Source: Segatella albensis DSM 11370 = JCM 12258
Lineage (GTDB): Bacteria > Bacteroidota > Bacteroidia > Bacteroidales > Bacteroidaceae
Reading direction: 5' to 3'
DNA length: 64,000 bases
Assembly (NCBI RefSeq): GCF_000426565.1
Contig: NZ_AUFP01000007.1
Coordinates: forward strand, 90,956-154,955
The translations under genes were made by a program, and so were the position numbers. Position 1 is the first letter of the stretch. Each line of letters opens with the position of its first letter. This document shows, one piece after another, positions 16,981-25,260 of the stretch. A model generated the notes under the pieces. It saw only the letters and a list, made by a program, of their open reading frames with translations. It had not been told where the DNA came from and searched no databases.

Positions 16981-17284
16981 GTTAACTCCGCAGTTGCCAG
17001 TTGAATCCTACAAAGTTTAAAATACCTTTCATTCTTTAATTTTCACCCGTAAAAAGGTGTTCATAAGTCGCGAATTCAGAATTTAAAATGAGTTGATCAC
17101 GAATATTATAAATATGATAAAAAAATGTAATCACTTGGTTATCAGCAAGTTATAATTTTACATCTTATTTTATCCTCTAAATATACTGGATTTATAGCCA
17201 TTTTCAGTTAACTACGTAAGTTTACATAACTATTCACATCAGCCTACATAGTTAACTGCGTAAGTTGATGAAGTTAACTTCATC
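16981..17284. repeat. Degenerate GTTAACTnCGyAAGTT repeats and a palindrome
   Basis: Copies start at 16981 (GTTAACTCCGCAGTTG, one base short), 17207 (GTTAACTACGTAAGTT) and 17251 (GTTAACTGCGTAAGTT). The last runs into the perfect palindrome GATGAAGTTAACTTCATC at 17267-17284, which again carries AGTTAACT. Confidence 0.6.
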
Positions 17285-17356
17285 TAGAGAAATACCTTTT
17301 TGAAGGGTGTTTTCTATGTTTCTCGGGGACATATCGTCTCCCGTACATTCTAGATG
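17281..17356 (+). ncRNA. Candidate three-way-junction RNA structure
   Basis: CATCTAGA (17281-17288) pairs with TCTAGATG (17349-17356). Inside, GAGAAA (17287-17292) can pair with TTTCTC (17319-17324), and GGGGAC (17325-17330) with GTCTCCC (17336-17342, one bulge). Together they make a closed three-way junction. No known family is recognised, and expression is not shown. Confidence 0.3.
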
Positions 17357-17420
17357 GAACAAAAAATCGACACTTTTTCTTTTAACAGTTCTGTATCAAA
17401 GTTTAAATATTACAAAAAAA

Positions 17421-17440
17421 TGGTCTACCGCCGTAGACCA
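17421..17440 (-). terminator. Terminator downstream of the MutS-like gene
   Basis: TGGTCTAC and GTAGACCA form an 8-bp stem with loop CGCC; on the minus strand a run of seven T follows. It lies 150 bases after the MutS-like stop codon and probably ends that operon. Confidence 0.7.
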
Positions 17441-17466
17441 ATCTTGTTAACCTTAAATCTAATACT

Positions 17467-17574
17467 ATGAAAAACACATGTGCAAAAATAATCACAATCG
17501 ATCTTTCCACCAAATACAAGATGCCGACAAGTGAATTTTTTACACTTTATTTATATTTTCATATCTTTATTTAA
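17467..17574 (+). CDS. Possible 35-codon peptide or gene remnant
   Basis: An ATG-AAA-AAC start after the A+T-rich leader CCTTAAATCTAATACT, typical of Bacteroidota gene starts, opens a frame of 35 codons (MKNTCAKIITIDLSTKYK, then hydrophobic and aromatic residues). It has no recognised family and ends in low-complexity A+T-rich DNA. It may be the broken start of a lost gene or a chance frame. Confidence 0.2.
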   Translation: MKNTCAKIITIDLSTKYKMPTSEFFTLYLYFHIFI

Positions 17575-17589
17575 AAGATTTTAATTGTT

Positions 17590-19371
17590 TTATTGACACT
17601 TATCTAATATTTGCTTCAACAAATACGTGGCATTCTGATTACGAGCCACACCGGATGTGATCTTATAATCATACGTCACGTGTTGACCAACTTGTATCTC
17701 AAAGCAATAATTATGAAACTGCATCGGACGTTGCTCGGCCAGTTGAGAAAGTTCCAAATCGTGAGTCGCTATTACACCACTGACATTCTTTGATGACATA
17801 GACTCTAGAAACAGACGACTGCCATTCAATTTATCCGCAGAATTAGTACCCTTCAATATTTCATCAAGTATCAGCAGAGTTGGACGTTCATCCCCTGATA
17901 CATAATCTATCAGTTGCTGCAATCGCAATAGTTCTGCATTGAAGTAACTGATGCCGTGACTCAGATCATCTTGCGTGCGCATACTGGAAAACAATTTAAA
18001 GCATGACACACGAAGCGAATCAGCAAAAACAGGTATTCCATTCATAGCTAGAATATAGTTTACTCCTATTGCACGAAGGAATGTACTTTTACCTGCCATA
18101 TTAGCACCCGTGATGATATAATAATTACGGTCTTTTATCCGAAAATCGTTCTTCTTGGCAGTAGCACCTAGAAAAGGATGATATAGATTCTCGGCTTCAA
18201 AAATAAGTCGTGGAGTTTCTACGACTTCTGCTTCTTTAGCTTCGGGATGATTATATTCGAAGGTTGCCATCGAGACGAGTGCATCCATATCACTGATAGC
18301 CTCTACCCATAAGGGCATTCTGTTTGCAAAGTTCTGTTGCCAATAGGCAAAACGGCGTACTAAGAAATAATCGGAAAGTCCTAAGATATTGAATATAATC
18401 AATCCCAAGATATTACTTCTACTTTCAAGACTATTCAATATGCGTTTTAACGCTATAAATGAGTCTGTTGCCATGGAGAGTTGTTCATGGATAACACAGA
18501 GGTGTGAAGAGGCAAACTTACTTCCGTCTATCAAACGGACAAGCTGAATTAATGAGGATAATTGTTGATGAAGGTTAGCCACGACTCGACTCATCTGAGA
18601 TATCGAATGCCGGCAAATCGCCATCATCATGAAAAAATTAGTAACACCCCACCATACAGACAAAGATGAAGATACCCATCCTAAAAACGATGCGATGATA
18701 CATATCGAAAGAAAGATTATATCCAAACAACATAAGAATTTAACCACAGGGGAATGAAACAAAGTGGGTACTTTTATCTTTTCTATGGCATCAATTGCTT
18801 GGGTCACTACGTGTGTATCTATATATTGAAATTCCCCATTCGACTTAAAAGAAGCTAGGAATTCTTCATGACGAGAAAGTTCATGAATAGCGGCCCTGCT
18901 ATTACGATTCCATTCTATGGTTGATAGCAAATGGGCTAATCGGTCACTTCCACCGGAAGTTACAGTTCGGTTCATCCTATTAAATAGGGAATCTGGACCG
19001 AAGATATCTAAATCAAAGGAAAACTCGTGGTGTAGATTCTGATATTCACTTCCATCCCGGAAATCTTCAAAATGAGAATCCAAGGCCCGAAGTTCTTTCT
19101 GGTAGACACGCATCAATGCTTCCTTAAGTCTGATACTTACATCGTTTTTTGCATCTGCATTCCTTACAAGAACATATACTACTAAGGATACAAGTGCCAA
19201 TAACCACCACAAGGAAGATGATGATATGGAAAAATATCCGACAACAGCTCCTATAGCAGTCAAGAAACTAATAATTTCGGCAGTAATAAAACTTCTACTC
19301 TTATGTTTCTTTTCTTCTAACTCTATAGAAATATTTTTTATATGCGATGAATAATATTCTTTTAGTTCCAT
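17590..19371 (-). CDS. Membrane-anchored MutS-like ATPase
   Basis: A 593-residue protein with the MutS ATPase domain at its C-terminus: Walker A TGANMAGKST near residue 420, the LSHGISYFNAELLRL signature near 470, Walker B LLILDEILKGTNS near 500 and ATHDLELS near 535. The mismatch-binding domains of MutS are absent. Instead, residues 25-70 hold two hydrophobic segments (FLTAIGAVVGYF, LWWLLALVSLVVYVLV), and two more lie near 210-250. It is probably an inner-membrane ATPase and not a mismatch sensor. It begins 8 bases after the upstream receiver/PPDK gene, so the two are co-transcribed. The family is known in Bacteroidota, but its role is not. Confidence 0.85.
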   Translation of the reverse strand: MELKEYYSSHIKNISIELEEKKHKSRSFITAEIISFLTAIGAVVGYFSISSSSLWWLLALVSLVVYVLVRNADAKNDVSIRLKEALMRVYQKELRALDSHFEDFRDGSEYQNLHHEFSFDLDIFGPDSLFNRMNRTVTSGGSDRLAHLLSTIEWNRNSRAAIHELSRHEEFLASFKSNGEFQYIDTHVVTQAIDAIEKIKVPTLFHSPVVKFLCCLDIIFLSICIIASFLGWVSSSLSVWWGVTNFFMMMAICRHSISQMSRVVANLHQQLSSLIQLVRLIDGSKFASSHLCVIHEQLSMATDSFIALKRILNSLESRSNILGLIIFNILGLSDYFLVRRFAYWQQNFANRMPLWVEAISDMDALVSMATFEYNHPEAKEAEVVETPRLIFEAENLYHPFLGATAKKNDFRIKDRNYYIITGANMAGKSTFLRAIGVNYILAMNGIPVFADSLRVSCFKLFSSMRTQDDLSHGISYFNAELLRLQQLIDYVSGDERPTLLILDEILKGTNSADKLNGSRLFLESMSSKNVSGVIATHDLELSQLAEQRPMQFHNYCFEIQVGQHVTYDYKITSGVARNQNATYLLKQILDKCQ

Positions 19372-19379
19372 ATCTATTC

Positions 19380-22300
19380 TTATTCTGGCAACAACACAAC
19401 TCCCTCTTGTCTCATTCCATCCATCAAAATACGCATAGGCTTATCAAAACGTACATGACGGACATACTCTGTCTCCTCAACGGCTGGCATTGCATCAAGA
19501 ATTTCCTTTCTTATCACCCCACCCTCTCTTGGTATATTGGTGTCTATCGTAAAATAGCCTACTCCAAAAGATGTAAGATTCTGAAAGAAATGGGTACCCT
19601 GACTTGGGTCTACACGATAATTTTTAAGGGCAACTTCGACGATGACCTTAGCTGCTGAGATATGTGGCCATTTCACGGGAACACCCAAATACTGATCGCT
19701 TGAGCCCCACCTGCCAGGCCCCACAAGTACGTAATTCCGCCCTTCAGCAAGAAACTTTCGATTGATACGTTCTATATCATCTGCCACATAGTAATTGTTC
19801 ATGGCTGAATAGTTATCGTCATATTTCACATAGACAACATCGGTTACATCCTCTAAGATGCCATGACCTAATGAATTATGAGAACGAAGTATGCATTTGG
19901 AGTCTGGTATTACCGTAATATCTTCATCTAGCATTTCCTTACTGTCAACGATTGGACGAATCTGAAGAAGATAGAATTCTCCGGTCTTGTCTTCGTTGAC
20001 ATTACAAGCAAACTCAATTTCAACAGGACGACGCATAGACTCTGCACCATATTTCATTGACATTTGCATGATTTCTGGCAATGGGAATGCTCCTTGGTTC
20101 AAGATTCCGTCAAAGGAAATGATCTTGCGTCCTCCCTCATAAAGTCCTGGACGTATTACTTGATCATAGGGATCAAATGTAGAAGCCAGATAATGAAGAG
20201 AGCCTTCTTGATCTGCCTCCTTGACTTTTAATTTCAGTATATTAAAACCATCGTCAACCTTAAAATCCTCACAGAAGTGTGACATATCAAGAGCATAGAA
20301 ACGTGTCTGTGTTTCTTTCAGCGCAATATCCATTTCTGAAGTCTGTAAAACTTGAGATGGGTGATAAGGACAAACTCTCAATGTCTGTCCTCCATCAACA
20401 ATATATTTGCCAAGACCTAATGCCAACGAGGCAATACCTTCTTCGGCCTTTTCTTCTCCTATAGGGTAATAATTCAATGAACGTAAAACGCCACTTACAT
20501 TAGGATAGAAATGGTCTCCATATTGATGTCCTACAACTTGCTGAAGGATAACTGCCATTTTTTCTTGGTCTATGACATTAGAAGTAGCCATCATATAAGC
20601 TTTGGAATCTCTATAATATACCGAAGCATAAACGGCCTTTATCGCACTGGCTAGCATCTGAAGCATCTGATACTTATCTTCCATGAACGGTATCATATAG
20701 GTGCTATAAATACCTGCGAAAGGCTGATAGTGAGAATCTTCCAAAAGAGAACTACTGCGTATTGCGATTGGACTCTTGGTAGCTTCAAAGAATGTAAAGA
20801 AGTCGGCTATCAAAGAGTCTGGTAACTGGGCTCTAAGGAAATGACGCAAGATTTCTTCATCTGAAGCATCGCTCAAAGCTATCTGATAAAGGTTATTGTC
20901 CTCCATGAACTGGTCAAAGACATCTGTACAAAGAACAACGGTCTTCGGTATTTGTACTTTTGCCTTCTCAAACTGATTAAAGTCGGGATGACGCTTAATG
21001 ACATTATCAAGAAATGCCAAGCCACGTCCTTTTCCTCCTAAAGATCCTTCGCCTATTCGAGCAAAATGAGCATACTTATCAAACTTCATTCTATCGAAGA
21101 CTGCCACGACTCCAATATTCTTCATATGACGATATTGTACAATGGCATCAAAAATAATCTGACGATGGGCATTAACGTCTTGGAGTTTATGCCATGTGAC
21201 ATGTTTCAAGAATGCTGAGACTGGGAATATCGCACGAGCTGACAACCATCGACTCATATGGTTTCTACTAATATGATAGAGCATCGAATCGTCCGGTATC
21301 TTGAATATATTGTCTTGTAATTCTTTCAGACTGTGTATTCGCATAATCTCTTCATGGGTCTGAGGATTTCTGAATATGAAATCGCCAAATCCCATATGTT
21401 CCTCCATCATATGACGGAGGTCTACACTCATTTTCTTGGAGTTCTTATCTACATAAAGAAAATGTTCTTGTTCTGCTTTGGCTCGGTTACTTGTCTCAGA
21501 ACTCTCCATAATAAGTGGGATATACTCGTTATGTGCTCGGATTGCTCTTAATAATTTCAAACCAGCTTCGTGGTCCTTAAACACCTTCGAGTCACGCAAG
21601 GGGGCTGGCTTGTTATCTTGTTCATCCGGATTGATTTCATGAATCGGAAAACGAGCGTCGCTAATAACTCCCAATATATTCTCTGAATATTTTTCATATA
21701 TACTCATGGCTTCCTCAAAGGTACGTGCCAGGACGACCTTCGGACGACCACGCATACGCATCGTTGCGGCATGAGGGTTTAGTGCCTCCGTAGCAAAGTT
21801 CTGACTCTGCTTTAATATATAACTATAAAGGTTGGGAAGTATCGAACTATAAAAACGAATACTATCTTCTACAAGCAGTATCATCTGAACACCGGCTTCC
21901 TCGATGTCATGTTCCAGATTCATTTTGTCTTCCAGTAATTTGATTATCGACAGAATCAAATTTGTATTTCCCAACCAACAGAATACGTAATCAAAAATTG
22001 AAAGGTCTTCATCTTGCATTCGTTTCGTTATACCATGAGAAAATGGGGTAAGTACAACGCAATGGATATCGGGAAACTTTACTTTGATGTCCCGAGCTAC
22101 ATCAAATGCATCATTGTCAACATTTCCTGGCATGCAAATAACTAAATCTATATTGGTAGATTTCAGTACTTCGGCAGCTTCTTCAGAAGTGGACACTTGG
22201 GTAAAAGTAGGTGGATAACGAAGGCCTAACTCCATGTATTCATTGTAGATTTTTTCTTCTATTCGACCATCATCCTCTAGCATGAAGGCATCATAAGGAT

Positions 22301-22403
22301 TGGCTACAATAAGTACATTATAGATTCGACGCATCATCAGATTGACGAATGATACATCTTTTAGATAAAATTTATTCCATTCCTGTGGTACTATATTTTC
22401 CAT
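19380..22403 (-). CDS. Receiver-receiver-PPDK N-terminal domain protein
   Basis: A 1007-residue cytoplasmic protein, often labelled PEP synthase. Residues 25-150 look like a degenerate response-regulator receiver (no phospho-acceptor Asp at ICMPGN). Residues 168-330 form a second receiver that keeps VEDS near 172, Asp in VISDARF near 249, Ser/Thr in ESSETS near 297 and Lys in YVDKNSKK near 316. Residues 445-790 match the PPDK/PEP-synthase ATP-binding domain (GSLGGKGRGLAFLDN near 454, PIAIRSSSLLED near 553, YLLQIRPI near 790). The swivelling His domain and PEP-binding barrel are missing; a different C-terminal domain with VGPGRWGSS follows. It is not a normal PEP synthase; it may be a phosphorylation-controlled ATP-grasp enzyme. 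Confidence 0.8.
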   Translation of the reverse strand: MENIVPQEWNKFYLKDVSFVNLMMRRIYNVLIVANPYDAFMLEDDGRIEEKIYNEYMELGLRYPPTFTQVSTSEEAAEVLKSTNIDLVICMPGNVDNDAFDVARDIKVKFPDIHCVVLTPFSHGITKRMQDEDLSIFDYVFCWLGNTNLILSIIKLLEDKMNLEHDIEEAGVQMILLVEDSIRFYSSILPNLYSYILKQSQNFATEALNPHAATMRMRGRPKVVLARTFEEAMSIYEKYSENILGVISDARFPIHEINPDEQDNKPAPLRDSKVFKDHEAGLKLLRAIRAHNEYIPLIMESSETSNRAKAEQEHFLYVDKNSKKMSVDLRHMMEEHMGFGDFIFRNPQTHEEIMRIHSLKELQDNIFKIPDDSMLYHISRNHMSRWLSARAIFPVSAFLKHVTWHKLQDVNAHRQIIFDAIVQYRHMKNIGVVAVFDRMKFDKYAHFARIGEGSLGGKGRGLAFLDNVIKRHPDFNQFEKAKVQIPKTVVLCTDVFDQFMEDNNLYQIALSDASDEEILRHFLRAQLPDSLIADFFTFFEATKSPIAIRSSSLLEDSHYQPFAGIYSTYMIPFMEDKYQMLQMLASAIKAVYASVYYRDSKAYMMATSNVIDQEKMAVILQQVVGHQYGDHFYPNVSGVLRSLNYYPIGEEKAEEGIASLALGLGKYIVDGGQTLRVCPYHPSQVLQTSEMDIALKETQTRFYALDMSHFCEDFKVDDGFNILKLKVKEADQEGSLHYLASTFDPYDQVIRPGLYEGGRKIISFDGILNQGAFPLPEIMQMSMKYGAESMRRPVEIEFACNVNEDKTGEFYLLQIRPIVDSKEMLDEDITVIPDSKCILRSHNSLGHGILEDVTDVVYVKYDDNYSAMNNYYVADDIERINRKFLAEGRNYVLVGPGRWGSSDQYLGVPVKWPHISAAKVIVEVALKNYRVDPSQGTHFFQNLTSFGVGYFTIDTNIPREGGVIRKEILDAMPAVEETEYVRHVRFDKPMRILMDGMRQEGVVLLPE

Positions 22404-22424
22404 ATACTGCTCGCATTAACTTCG

Positions 22425-22432
22425 CAAAGATA
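22425..22432 (-). promoter_or_regulatory. -7 promoter box of the receiver/PPDK-MutS operon
   Basis: Reads TATCTTTG on the minus strand, 21 bases before the ATG at 22403. The -33 element is weak. Confidence 0.5.
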
Positions 22433-22450
22433 CTATTTTTCTTGAATTTA

Positions 22451-22482
22451 CTTGCTTCTTAACATCAAAAATCTTATATTTG
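22451..22482 (+). promoter_or_regulatory. Promoter of gdhA
   Basis: CTTG at 22451-22454 and TATATTTG at 22475-22482 are 20 bases apart; the -33 matches three of four bases. The leader would be about 45 bases. Confidence 0.6.
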
Positions 22483-22531
22483 TATTGTCGAGAATTAAAT
22501 TCAAAATAACCAAACTTAAACTTCGATTACT

Positions 22532-23866
22532 ATGGATGTTAACAAACTCATGATTACCTTGGAACAAAAGCATCCTGGAGAATTAGAATATTTACAAGCC
22601 GTAAAAGAAGTCTTGCTTTCTATAAAGGATGTATATAATATGCATCCTGAATTTGAAAAGGTAAAACTTATAGAACGGTTAGTAGAACCTGAAAGAATCA
22701 TTACATTCAGAGTACCATGGACGGATGATCGTGGAGATGTGCATGTTAATCTTGGATATCGCGTTCAATTTAACAGTGCTATTGGTCCGTATAAGGGCGG
22801 ACTTAGATTTCATTCTTCTGTGAACCTTTCTATCTTGAAGTTCCTAGCGTTTGAACAGACTTTTAAGAATGCACTCACTACACTTCCTATGGGCGGTGGA
22901 AAAGGTGGCAGTGATTTTTCTATTCGTGGAAGATCTTCTAACGAAATCATGAGATTTTGCCAGTCTTTTATGGAGGAATTATTCCATTATATAGGTCCTG
23001 ACGAGGATGTCCCAGCCGGTGACATCGGTGTCGGAACAAGGGAAATTGGTTTCCTTTTCGGTACATATAAGAAGTTATCTCATAAATGGAATGGTGTCTT
23101 AACAGGTAAAGGTATCGAATGGGGTGGTTCTGAAATACGGACTAAGGCTACTGGATATGGTGCTCTATATTTCATAAATCAAATGCTGCAAACAAAAGAT
23201 GTGGATATTGCCGGTAAGACAGTGGCTTTATCTGGATTTGGAAACGTAGCTTGGGGGGCTGCTAAAAAGGCTTCTGAATTGGGAGCTAAAGTAATTACTA
23301 TAAGTGGACCTGACGGATATATTTATGACCCAGATGGTATTTCTGGAGAAAAGATTGATTATATGCTAGAACTCAGAGCCAGCGGAGATGATATCTGTCA
23401 ACCGTATGCAGAGAAATTCAATGCGACTTTCGTAAGGGGGGAAAAGCCTTGGACTAAGAAAGCTGACATCTATTTAACTTGTGCGACACAGAATGAACTG
23501 AATGAAAATGATGCTCAAATGATTCTGAAAAATCAGCCGATATGTGTTGCTGAAGTTAGTAATATGGGGTGTACGGAAAAAGCTACAGAACTCTTTATAA
23601 ATGAAAAGATTTTATTTGCTCCGGGAAAAGCTGTTAATGCTGGTGGCGTAGCAACAAGTGGACTTGAGATGAGCCAGAATTCTATGCGACTACACTGGAG
23701 TGAGAATGATGTTGATGAACATCTACATCGTATCATACATTCTATTCATGAGCAATGTGTAAAATACGGAAGAACATCTGATGGATATGTCAACTACGTG
23801 AAGGGAGCTAACATAGCTGGTTTCATGAAAGTCGCCAATGCTATGATGGCGCAAGGTATTGTGTAA
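22532..23866 (+). CDS. gdhA: Glutamate dehydrogenase (hexameric, probably NADP-dependent)
   Basis: A 444-residue enzyme that makes glutamate from 2-oxoglutarate and ammonium, the main ammonium entry in many gut Bacteroidota. Visible are GPYKGGLRFHSSVN near residue 87, the catalytic-lysine region LPMGGGKGGSDF near 120, PAGDIGVGTREIGFL near 160 and the Rossmann motif LSGFGNVAWGAAKKA near 234. Length and sequence are those of the hexameric, bacterial biosynthetic type (450-residue class); NADP preference is from family. It is a single gene with its own promoter. Confidence 0.95.
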   Translation: MDVNKLMITLEQKHPGELEYLQAVKEVLLSIKDVYNMHPEFEKVKLIERLVEPERIITFRVPWTDDRGDVHVNLGYRVQFNSAIGPYKGGLRFHSSVNLSILKFLAFEQTFKNALTTLPMGGGKGGSDFSIRGRSSNEIMRFCQSFMEELFHYIGPDEDVPAGDIGVGTREIGFLFGTYKKLSHKWNGVLTGKGIEWGGSEIRTKATGYGALYFINQMLQTKDVDIAGKTVALSGFGNVAWGAAKKASELGAKVITISGPDGYIYDPDGISGEKIDYMLELRASGDDICQPYAEKFNATFVRGEKPWTKKADIYLTCATQNELNENDAQMILKNQPICVAEVSNMGCTEKATELFINEKILFAPGKAVNAGGVATSGLEMSQNSMRLHWSENDVDEHLHRIIHSIHEQCVKYGRTSDGYVNYVKGANIAGFMKVANAMMAQGIV

Positions 23867-23905
23867 TTGGATTTCTTCTGAAAGTATACGATCTATGTAT
23901 TGACA

Positions 23906-23936
23906 CATATCCCTAACCTTTATGGGTAGGGATATG
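23906..23936. terminator. Shared 3' hairpin of gdhA and the lipoprotein gene
   Basis: CATATCCCTA pairs with TAGGGATATG (10 bp, 11-base loop). The stop codon of the minus-strand lipoprotein gene lies inside it. There is no clear T-run on either side. Confidence 0.5.
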
Positions 23937-24599
23937 GAATTCTACCGTTTTACTAATGGTTTTATTTCCTTGGGTTACAGAAGCGCATAACTTCAACATA
24001 CCATCCCGCAATCGTTTGTCTGATTTTACAATGGCTGTATATCTTATGCCATATCCTGGAGAAATTTTCTCGACATATACACTTGGGGATATATAGATAT
24101 GTGGATTATTTGATAAATCAACAACCATCGGCATCACGTCTAGAATAGGTTCATTACCTATATTATAAATTTCAAAAACCAATTTACAAACTTCATTTCT
24201 ATCAATTACATCGTTTTGATTTGCATCTATGAAACGTGCATTACGTATTTCAAGACTGCATGAATCCAATTCATACAGACGATCGTCACCACCATTACTT
24301 GCATCAAATCCACTGTTATCTGAATCTGGCTGTGTGGTTACATCATGACCATAGGCATCGTATCTTTCCTGACTCTCGCACTCTTTCTTTTGGGAGACAC
24401 TGGCTCCAACAACTGCCCCGCCTACCATTCCAACAATAGTACCGATATCAGAACCTCTTGGCCCTCCAGCAATTCCACCAATAGCAGAACCAAGAACTGA
24501 GCCTAGAGAACCTCCTGCCCAAACGGCATCACTTGTATATGTCCCACAACTGTTCAACAGAAAGACTGAACACAAAGAAAGAAGAAATATCTTTTTCAT
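23913..24599 (-). CDS. Glycine-zipper lipoprotein
   Basis: A 228-residue lipoprotein: lipobox LNSC with Cys18. Residues 27-70 form a glycine-zipper segment (GGSLGSVLGSAIGGIAGG, then GTIVGMVGGAVVGASV), as in outer-membrane lipoproteins that insert or span a membrane. The second half (about 105-225) is a beta-rich domain (LEIRNARFIDANQNDVIDRN onward) that resembles an immunoglobulin-like/CARDB fold; the DANQNDVIDRNE stretch looks like a calcium-binding loop. The exact function is unknown. It is convergent with gdhA and has its own promoter box. Confidence 0.75.
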   Translation of the reverse strand: MKKIFLLSLCSVFLLNSCGTYTSDAVWAGGSLGSVLGSAIGGIAGGPRGSDIGTIVGMVGGAVVGASVSQKKECESQERYDAYGHDVTTQPDSDNSGFDASNGGDDRLYELDSCSLEIRNARFIDANQNDVIDRNEVCKLVFEIYNIGNEPILDVMPMVVDLSNNPHIYISPSVYVEKISPGYGIRYTAIVKSDKRLRDGMLKLCASVTQGNKTISKTVEFHIPTHKG

Positions 24600-24621
24600 A
24601 TTTATATAACTTGAAACTCTA

Positions 24622-24629
24622 CAAAGATA
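24622..24629 (-). promoter_or_regulatory. -7 promoter box of the glycine-zipper lipoprotein gene
   Basis: Reads TATCTTTG on the minus strand, 22 bases before the ATG at 24599. Confidence 0.45.
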
Positions 24630-24686
24630 TATAAAATTTAAAATAAATAAGGTTTTCCTATAAATATATTCGAGTTTATACCATAA

Positions 24687-24720
24687 AAAAGCGTTCCCAT
24701 TATAAAATGGAAACGCTTAT
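24687..24720 (-). terminator. Terminator at the end of the ribosomal-protein supercluster
   Basis: AAGCGTTtCCATT pairs with AATGGgAACGCTT (13-bp stem with one mismatch), then a run of six T on the minus strand, 27 bases after the rplQ stop. It ends the long minus-strand cluster. Confidence 0.85.
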
Positions 24721-24746
24721 TATAGAGATATTTAATCTTATTCAGA

Positions 24747-25226
24747 TTATTCAGCCTCTGCTGCAGTTTCTTCTGCCTTAGGAGCTTCTGCAACTGTCTC
24801 AGCTTTAGCCTTACGACCAGCACGACGAGTCTTCTTAGCAGCAGCCTTAGGAGTTTTTGCCATATTCTCATCGAAGTCAACAAGCTCGATGAAAGCAATC
24901 TCTGCAGCATCACCCTGACGTGCACCCAACTTAATAACACGGGTGTAACCTCCAGGACGATTTGCAACCTTAACAGCAACCTCTCCAAAAAGTTCCTTGA
25001 TAGCCTCTTTGTTCTGAAGATAACGGAATACAACACGACGTGAAGTTGTTGTATCGTTCTTAGAACGAGTGATCAATGGTTCTACATATTTTTTGAGGGC
25101 CTTAGCCTTTGCAAGAGTCGTAGTGATTCTTTTGTGCATGATCAATGATACTGCCATATTAGCAAGCATAGCATCACGATGAGATGCAGTACGACCCAGA
25201 TGGTTGAATTTTTTATTATGTCTCAT
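24747..25226 (-). CDS. rplQ: 50S ribosomal protein L17 (bL17)
   Basis: A 159-residue protein. Residues 1-118 are the standard bL17 fold ([20 protein letters not shown] near residue 6, [20 protein letters not shown] near 33, [20 protein letters not shown] near 94). The last 40 residues are a Lys/Ala/Glu-rich low-complexity tail not found in E. coli L17 (127 residues) but common in Bacteroidota. It is the last gene of the alpha set, 34 bases after rpoA, with the operon terminator behind it. Confidence 0.97.
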   Translation of the reverse strand: MRHNKKFNHLGRTASHRDAMLANMAVSLIMHKRITTTLAKAKALKKYVEPLITRSKNDTTTSRRVVFRYLQNKEAIKELFGEVAVKVANRPGGYTRVIKLGARQGDAAEIAFIELVDFDENMAKTPKAAAKKTRRAGRKAKAETVAEAPKAEETAAEAE

Positions 25227-25260
25227 TTTTTAATCTAATTTTGGACTAGTTAGTAACGAA

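Larger units (their letters stand above)
16823..17589. other. Gene-poor intergenic region with repeats and possible RNA structure
   Basis: No convincing long gene is found on either strand. The stretch is A+T-rich and contains three degenerate copies of GTTAACTnCGyAAGTT, a perfect 18-bp palindrome, a set of nested inverted repeats at 17281-17356, a terminator-like hairpin at 17421-17440 and a 35-codon reading frame. These are listed separately. A plus-strand promoter-like pair (TTTG at 16899, TAGTTTTG at 16925, spacing 22) could drive an RNA through it. Confidence 0.6.

Noticed and set aside
17590..19371. DNA mismatch repair MutS or MutS2
   Set aside because: The mismatch-recognition, clamp and Smr domains are absent and membrane segments are present.
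19380..22403. PEP synthase as the name of the large protein
   Set aside because: The phospho-histidine swivelling domain and PEP/pyruvate barrel are not present, so the standard reaction cannot be assumed.
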